From Phytoactinopolyspora endophytica (GTDB lineage: Bacteria > Actinomycetota > Actinomycetes > Jiangellales > Jiangellaceae), in the NCBI RefSeq assembly GCF_004138495.1, contig NZ_ML142849.1, positions 536,969 to 548,093 on the forward strand: a DNA stretch of 11,125 nt, given 5' to 3'. Of the stretch, positions 7,125 through 11,125 are shown piece by piece; the first letter of the stretch is position 1; every line of letters begins with the position of its first letter. Position numbers and translations under genes: made by a program. Under the pieces are notes generated by a model. That model saw nothing but the letters and a program-made list of their open reading frames with translations, was not told the DNA's origin and ran no database searches.

Positions 7125-7168
7125 CTCCGGTCAGTGATACGCACAGCTCACGCTGTGCTACTCCGGAG
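7125..7168 (-). promoter_or_regulatory. Riboswitch expression platform controlling terC translation
   Basis: Read on the minus strand, CTCCGG (7168-7163, the 3' strand of aptamer helix P1 plus two bases) is complementary to CCGGAG (7130-7125), which belongs to the terC ribosome-binding region. Between them is a perfect hairpin GCACAGC-GTGA-GCTGTGC (7158-7141) that brings the two together. With manganese, P1 would hold CTCC and free the ribosome site; without it, the site would be masked. This is an inferred translational ON switch, drawn from complementarity alone. The hairpin has no T-run, so a transcriptional terminator is less likely. Confidence 0.65.
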
Positions 7169-7265
7169 GTCTCTTCCGCCCGGCGGACCGGACCGGAGGC
7201 ACCGGGTGAGTCCTGCCGGACACATCCGAGATGACGATGCCACCGCGTAGGGATTACTCCCCTCC
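7165..7265 (-). ncRNA. yybP-ykoY manganese riboswitch aptamer ahead of terC
   Basis: On the minus strand the leader begins GGAGG-GGAGTA (7265-7255) and ends AGA-CCTCC (7172-7165). This is the family pattern of a P1 helix (GGAGG with CCTCC) flanked by the conserved GGAGUA and AGA loop segments. The internal CGTCATCTCGG segment matches the second conserved metal-site loop. A P3-like helix GGCATC/GGTGCC, capped by GTCC-GGCA-GGAC, and a 3' hairpin TCCGC-CGG-GCGGA complete the fold. The class senses Mn2+ and very often precedes TerC/Alx and MntP exporters, as here. The aptamer is about 101 nt and starts a few bases after the predicted transcription start. I identified it by eye, not with a covariance model. 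Confidence 0.87.
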
Positions 7266-7276
7266 ACGTCTCGTTC

Positions 7277-7282
7277 AGTATC
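7277..7282 (-). promoter_or_regulatory. Extended -10 promoter element for the riboswitch-terC transcript
   Basis: On the minus strand TGG-GATACT gives an extended -10 box (TGN plus a TATAAT-like hexamer at 7282-7277). Transcription would begin near 7270, only a few bases before the first aptamer base at 7265, which fits well. No good -35 hexamer is seen at 17-18 bases, as is common for extended -10 promoters. Confidence 0.5.
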
Positions 7283-7312
7283 CCACACCACCATGGCGGG
7301 GCTGATAACCAT

Positions 7313-7332
7313 GTCCGGCATCCGGCGCGGAC
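7313..7332 (-). terminator. Weak stem-loop after uvrB, possible terminator
   Basis: GTCCG (7313-7317) and CGGAC (7328-7332) can pair, and an alternative CCGG-CAT-CCGG hairpin lies within the same stretch. It begins 25 bases beyond the uvrB stop and ends before the predicted terC promoter. There is no T-run and the stem is short, so this is a low-confidence call. Confidence 0.25.
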
Positions 7333-7356
7333 TCCACGGAACCTATGGCGGATCGC

Positions 7357-9465
7357 CTACTTCACGCCCGCTTCGTGCATACCGCGAAGCTCCTTCTTCA
7401 GCTCGGCGATCTCATCCCGCAGCCGCGCGGCGAGCTCGAACTGCAGCTCCGCGGCCGCGTTGTGCATCTGCTGAGAGAGCTGCTGAATGAGCTCGGCCAG
7501 GTCGCTGCTCGGCATGCCCGCTAGCTCGGCCGCGTGCCGGCCCGCCTCGGAACTGCTCTGCATACCCGGCACCGGAGCCTTGCCCCGGCTCGCCGTCCGT
7601 CCCGAACCCTCGATGAGCTCGTCGGTATCGGCATCTTCCCGGGCGAGCATCTCGGTGATGTCCCCGATCCGTTTCCGCAGCGGTGTCGGGTCGATCCCAT
7701 GCTCGGTGTTGTACGCGATCTGCTTCTGCCGGCGACGGTTCGTCTCCTCGATCGCGTTCTGCATCGACGGCGTCACTGTGTCGGCGTACATGTGCACCTG
7801 GCCGGAGACGTTCCGCGCTGCGCGGCCGATGGTCTGGATGAGCGACGTGCCGGAGCGCAGGAAGCCCTCCTTGTCCGCATCGAGGATGCTGACCAGCGAG
7901 ACTTCGGGCAGGTCCAGCCCTTCACGGAGCAGGTTGATGCCGATCAGGACGTCGAACTCCCCCATCCGCAGCTCCCGCAGCAGCTCGACCCGGCGTAGCG
8001 TGTCGACCTCACTGTGCAGGTAGCGGACGCGGACGCCGTTCTCCATCAGGTAGTCGGTGAGGTCTTCGGCCATCTTCTTGGTGAGCGTGGTGACCAACAC
8101 GCGCTCGTGCTGCTCAGCGCGCCGGTTGATCTCGTGCATCAGGTCGTCGATCTGCCCCTTGGTGGCCTTGACCACAACCTCGGGGTCGATCAGGCCGGTG
8201 GGCCGGATGATCTGTTCGACGACACCGTCGCCCTTCTCCAGCTCGTACGGACCCGGGGTGGCCGAGAGGTACACCTTCTGGCCGACCCGTTCAAGGAACT
8301 CGCCCCATTTCAGTGGCCGGTTGTCCATGGCGCTCGGCAACCGGAACCCATGCTCCACGAGCGTCCGCTTGCGACTCATGTCACCCTCGTACATGCCGCC
8401 GATCTGCGGCACGGTGACGTGGGACTCGTCGATCACCAGCAAGAAGTCTTCGGGAAAATAGTCGAGCAGACAGTTCGGTGGCGATCCCGGCTCGCGTCCG
8501 TCGAAATGCCGCGAGTAGTTCTCGATGCCCGAGGTGAAGCCGACCTCTCGGATCATCTCCAAGTCATACGAGGTCCGCATGCGGAGCCGCTGCGCCTCCA
8601 GCAGCTTGTTCTGCTTCTCCAGTTCGGCCAGGCGTTCGGCCAGCTCGGCTTCGATGGCTTGCTGGGCCCGCTCCTGCGTTTCCGGGGCCGCGACATAGTG
8701 CGACGCCGGGAACACGTACATCAGATCCTCGTCGCTGATGACCTCGCCGGTGAGCGGATGCAGCGTGGTGATCCGTTCGATCTCATCGCCGAAGAACTCC
8801 ACCCGGACGGCCAGCTCGCCGTACTGCGGAATGATCTCCAGTGTGTCACCGCGGACGCGGAACGTGCCGCGCGTGAAGTTCTGGTCGTTCCGGGTGTACT
8901 GGATCTCGACGAGTCTGCGGAGCAGCGCCTCCCGGTCGCGTTCTTCCCCGACCCGCAGCCAAACCATCCGGTCCGCGTACTCCTGCGGGTTACCCAGGCC
9001 GTAGATGCATGAGACGGTCGCCACCACCACGACGTCCCGGCGGGTCATCAACGAACCGGTGGCCGAGTGCCGCAGCCGCTCGACCTCATCGTTGATCGAG
9101 GAGTCCTTCTCGATGTACGTGTCCGTCTGCGGGACGTACGCCTCTGGCTGGTAGTAGTCGTAGTAGGAGACGAAGTACTCCACGGCGTTGTTCGGCAGCA
9201 GGTCACGGAACTCGTTGGCCAGCTGCGCCGCCAGCGTCTTGTTCGGCGCCAGCACCAGCGTCGGGCGTTGCAGGCGTTCGATCAGCCAAGCCGTCGTGGC
9301 GCTCTTCCCGGTTCCGGTGGCGCCGAGCAGGACGACATCGTTCTCTCCCTCCCGTACTCGCTGTTCCAGCTCATCGATCGCCTGCGGCTGATCACCGGAC
9401 GGGTCCCAGTCGCTCACGACCTTGAACGGTGCCTCGCGGCGGACGATGTCGATGGTAGGGCGCAT
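7357..9465 (-). CDS. uvrB: UvrABC excision nuclease subunit B
   Basis: UvrB takes damaged DNA from UvrA, opens the helix with its hairpin, and recruits UvrC for incision in nucleotide excision repair. From the ATG at 9465 the protein has 702 residues, usual for actinobacteria. In that numbering, Walker A GATGTGKS is at 48-55. The damage-probing beta-hairpin region [20 protein letters not shown] spans about 102-120. Helicase motif II DESH is at 346-349, SATPG at 401-405 and motif [11 protein letters not shown] at 544-552. The C-terminal UVR coiled-coil that binds UvrC is about 657-695 ([14 protein letters not shown]). The frame stays open upstream to 9630, but those 55 residues are basic, low-complexity and cross a long inverted repeat. 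[20 protein letters not shown] matches the family start, so I use 9465. An in-frame ATG at 9501 is possible. All motifs are intact. It has no close partner genes here. Confidence 0.97.
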   Translation of the reverse strand: MRPTIDIVRREAPFKVVSDWDPSGDQPQAIDELEQRVREGENDVVLLGATGTGKSATTAWLIERLQRPTLVLAPNKTLAAQLANEFRDLLPNNAVEYFVSYYDYYQPEAYVPQTDTYIEKDSSINDEVERLRHSATGSLMTRRDVVVVATVSCIYGLGNPQEYADRMVWLRVGEERDREALLRRLVEIQYTRNDQNFTRGTFRVRGDTLEIIPQYGELAVRVEFFGDEIERITTLHPLTGEVISDEDLMYVFPASHYVAAPETQERAQQAIEAELAERLAELEKQNKLLEAQRLRMRTSYDLEMIREVGFTSGIENYSRHFDGREPGSPPNCLLDYFPEDFLLVIDESHVTVPQIGGMYEGDMSRKRTLVEHGFRLPSAMDNRPLKWGEFLERVGQKVYLSATPGPYELEKGDGVVEQIIRPTGLIDPEVVVKATKGQIDDLMHEINRRAEQHERVLVTTLTKKMAEDLTDYLMENGVRVRYLHSEVDTLRRVELLRELRMGEFDVLIGINLLREGLDLPEVSLVSILDADKEGFLRSGTSLIQTIGRAARNVSGQVHMYADTVTPSMQNAIEETNRRRQKQIAYNTEHGIDPTPLRKRIGDITEMLAREDADTDELIEGSGRTASRGKAPVPGMQSSSEAGRHAAELAGMPSSDLAELIQQLSQQMHNAAAELQFELAARLRDEIAELKKELRGMHEAGVK

Positions 9466-9931
9466 GGTTCCAACCGTATGCTCTGCCACCGACAACGTCA
9501 TGGGTTGCGTTACGAATGAGCGCTGCGGAAGCGGTGGTGGGGTGCGGAGTTCCGTCCTCGCCCGCGGCGAGGTCGTCGCGGGGCTCCTCCCACGCCGACG
9601 CCCGCGCCTACCCTGAACGGAATTCCGCACCCCACCACCTTCTCTGGTCGCCTTTCGTACGCCGCAACGGAATGATCACTGGTCAAGTAGGCGCAGCCAC
9701 TTGGAACGGTCAGAAAGACACATGACCCGCACCACGACCGCTATTTGAGCTCGACGGCAGCAAGCCGCACCTTCTCTGTGCGTCATATCACAGATCAATA
9801 GTTTGACGTCCAAGTAGTACACCGAGAGACTCATCTCGAATCCAAATAGCGAAAGCGATACGTGCAGGCCAATACCCGCACCACGCGGGCGCATGCTTGC
9901 CACATATCGCGACTACGCACACGGGGGAACA
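9466..9931. other. 466-bp non-coding stretch between divergent uvrB and the surface-protein gene
   Basis: It holds the 5' region of uvrB, the long inverted repeat at 9533-9639, and then about 290 bases of visibly lower GC than the flanking genes. Signals in that last part are weak. TTGACG (9803-9808) has only a poor -10 (GAGACT, 9826-9831) at 17 bases. CCCGC-ACCAC-GCGGG (9875-9889) can form a small hairpin about 43 bases before the ATG of the next gene. GGGGGAA (9923-9929) is the likely ribosome-binding site for the ATG at 9932. I see no convincing gene, tRNA, SOS box or known riboswitch here. Confidence 0.6.
9533..9639. repeat. Long-armed inverted repeat upstream of uvrB
   Basis: The arms at 9533-9555 and 9617-9639 are 23 bases each. 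Twenty-two pairs are Watson-Crick, and the remaining pair (G9549 with T9623) becomes a G-U wobble in plus-strand RNA. They enclose 61 bases. Each arm contains its own small palindrome (CGGAGTTCCG on the left, perfect CGGAATTCCG on the right). Directly after the left arm is a perfect 7-bp hairpin CCTCGCC-CGC-GGCGAGG (9556-9572). Total length is 107 bp, within one base of the element at 1144-1249, and the layout of arm, hairpin, C-rich segment and arm is the same. It lies upstream of both divergent genes, so a terminator role is unlikely. No target-site duplication is visible. Confidence 0.75.
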
Positions 9932-11125
9932 ATGCGCAGAACCACGCGCCCACATCGGCGTGGGCGTCACAATGACACGATCGCCCACCGAAAGTCACTA
10001 CTCACCGCCTCAGTCGGAATCATCGTTGTCACCGGCATGGCCCTCGCCGTGAGCGCCGCCGCGCTTCCCAGTCCGGTTGGCGACTGCGAGGGGGACGAAT
10101 GCCCCACCGAGTGGTCGCCCCCACACAACGGCGACCTCAGCGGCACCGACGACGCAGTCAATGTCTTCGTCGGCGGTGACTTCACGGTGATCGACGATGC
10201 CGCGGAGGCTGAAGGCCGCACCGTCGTACTGCGCGACGCGCACATCGACCGGAGTTCCGGTCAGGGCTACAACGTCGGCGTGGTCGGCGTAGGATCGCGG
10301 GTTCCACCGCCGGACGGTGAGGACCACTTCATCATCGGCGGCGACCTTACGATCAGCGACGGCGCCACCGTCTTCCTCGGTGGGTTCGACACCACCGGCA
10401 CGTTCGTCACCGGGAACCTCGCCTACGGCGGCGCGCAGAACTTCACCGACGAGCAGGTGGACATCACCGGCGACGGCGAGGTCCGCCAGGACCCGTCAGC
10501 CGTGGATGAGTACACCAGCCTTCCGTCCGTACTCGGCGAGCTATCCCATTGCTACGGCGAGAACGCAGCGACCGGCGAGATCGTCGAGATCGGCGCCACC
10601 GCCACATTCACCGGCGACGGCGAGAGCGACCTGCAGGTGTTCACGGTCGACGGCACCCTGCCCACCGACGGCGACGACCCCGCCATGATCGAGTTCCAGG
10701 ACATCCCGGACGATGCCACGGTGTTGATCAACGTAGTAGGCGAGAACGCGGACCTCGCGCTCAACTCGGGCGAGCTCGACGCCGACCTGACCCAGCGGGT
10801 CCTGTGGAACTTCCCTGGAGCGTCCAGCGTGGATCTCCACGGATACGCCCAACTGCCAGGCTCGATCCTCGTCGGTTCCGCCGACAGCACCACGACCATC
10901 GACCTGCCCGGGACGAACGGCCGGGTTCTCACCGCCGGCGACCTGGTCCACGGCGGTGGGTTCAGCTCGGGCAACGAGATGCACAGCTACCCATTCGTCG
11001 GCGAGATACCGGACTGTGAGGAGACCGACGAGCCGGGCGACGACAACGGCACCGACGACGGCACAGGTGACGACAACGGCACCGACGACGGCACGGGCGA
11101 CGACAACGGCACCGACGACGGCACA
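9932..11125 (+). CDS. Secreted choice-of-anchor A domain surface protein (runs off right edge)
   Basis: The 398 residues seen start at an ATG with GGGGGAA three bases... just ahead of it (9923-9929). A long basic n-region (1-21) is followed by a hydrophobic core (about 22-44), with a likely signal-peptidase cut near SAAA-LPSP. The body matches the choice-of-anchor A family. VFVGGDFTV (78-86) and IIGGDLTISDGATVFLGG (134-151) are its repeated GGDL-type strands, and the C-terminal block includes LINVVG (265-270), VLWNFPGASSV (290-300), PGSILVG (309-315), LTAGDLVHGGG (333-343) and HSYPFVGEIP (351-360). Cysteines are at 52, 57, 207 and 362. From 369 it enters an acidic GDDNGTDDGT repeat. Family members are cell-surface proteins that end in different anchors, such as LPXTG sortase signals or membrane tails. 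The anchor is beyond the window. Function is unknown; adhesion or cell-envelope roles are only inferred. It is divergent from uvrB. Confidence 0.88.
   Translation, partial: MRRTTRPHRRGRHNDTIAHRKSLLTASVGIIVVTGMALAVSAAALPSPVGDCEGDECPTEWSPPHNGDLSGTDDAVNVFVGGDFTVIDDAAEAEGRTVVLRDAHIDRSSGQGYNVGVVGVGSRVPPPDGEDHFIIGGDLTISDGATVFLGGFDTTGTFVTGNLAYGGAQNFTDEQVDITGDGEVRQDPSAVDEYTSLPSVLGELSHCYGENAATGEIVEIGATATFTGDGESDLQVFTVDGTLPTDGDDPAMIEFQDIPDDATVLINVVGENADLALNSGELDADLTQRVLWNFPGASSVDLHGYAQLPGSILVGSADSTTTIDLPGTNGRVLTAGDLVHGGGFSSGNEMHSYPFVGEIPDCEETDEPGDDNGTDDGTGDDNGTDDGTGDDNGTDDGT
11036..11125 (+). repeat. 30-bp in-frame tandem repeat encoding GDDNGTDDGT
   Basis: Three complete copies (11036-11065, 11066-11095 and 11096-11125) run to the window edge and probably beyond. 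They differ only at third codon positions (GGC/GGT and ACA/ACG). Each adds ten residues of Gly, Asp, Asn and Thr to a flexible, strongly acidic stalk between the surface domain and the unseen anchor. Copy-number changes would keep the reading frame. Confidence 0.95.

Noticed and set aside
6096..7250. A 384-codon plus-strand open frame opposite terC and its riboswitch
   Set aside because: It is the antisense shadow of a membrane protein (rich in Asp, Glu, Gln, Arg and His). The minus strand carries the TerC motifs and an aptamer upstream.
8014..9012. A 332-codon plus-strand open frame inside uvrB
   Set aside because: It lies opposite fully conserved UvrB motifs and has no identifiable domain or ribosome site.
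9466..9532. A LexA/SOS box ahead of uvrB
   Set aside because: No GAAC-N4-GTTC dyad is present between the chosen start and the inverted repeat.
9722..9748. A tiny plus-strand frame (MTRTTTAI) in the leader of the surface-protein gene, as a possible leader peptide
   Set aside because: It is eight codons with no clear ribosome site, and no attenuator hairpin couples to it, so it is indistinguishable from chance.
9640..9931. A possible cyclic-di-AMP (ydaO-type) riboswitch before the envelope protein gene
   Set aside because: I could not find the conserved core segments of that class; only short generic hairpins are present.

Overview
The window reads as chromosomal DNA of a high-GC Gram-positive bacterium, most likely an actinomycete. 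The genes are dense and GC-rich with strong G/C third-position bias. Starts include GTG and possibly TTG. The sugar importer has no ATPase gene beside it, as is usual where a shared MsiK-type ATPase is used. UvrB, TerC and the choice-of-anchor A surface protein are all of actinobacterial style. I cannot place it to genus from sequence alone.

Region 1 (1-6035, all minus strand) is a carbohydrate-uptake locus. Reading in the direction of transcription it holds a ROK-family repressor (4782-6035), a lipoprotein sugar-binding protein (3125-4486), two CUT1-type permeases (2175-3128 and 1316-2173), then, after a 274-bp gap, the start of a GH38 alpha-mannosidase cut by the left edge (1-1041). The likely job is import of a mannose-containing oligosaccharide and its hydrolysis in the cytoplasm, under ROK control. 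The 295-bp gap before the binding-protein gene holds a good promoter overlapped by an AT-rich imperfect palindrome (candidate ROK operator) and a two-tier stem-loop just behind the repressor gene. The gap before the mannosidase holds a 106-bp long-armed inverted repeat.

Region 2 (6036-7356, minus) holds a TerC/Alx-family membrane protein. In its 5' leader I can read a yybP-ykoY manganese riboswitch (about 7165-7265). Its 3' P1 strand can also pair with the ribosome-binding region of terC, so a translational ON switch can be drawn directly from the sequence. A 22-bp tandem duplication covers the terC stop codon.

Region 3 (7357-9465, minus) is a complete uvrB, the damage-recognition helicase of nucleotide excision repair.

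Region 4 (9466-11125) is a 466-bp non-coding stretch, then a plus-strand secreted choice-of-anchor A domain protein that runs off the right edge inside a 30-bp tandem repeat. The non-coding stretch contains a second long-armed inverted repeat (9533-9639). It has almost the same size and layout as the one at 1144-1249, although the two sequences differ. These two elements, and the riboswitch with its readable switching helix, are the most noteworthy non-coding signals here. I saw no CRISPR array, tRNA, rRNA, transposase or phage gene.
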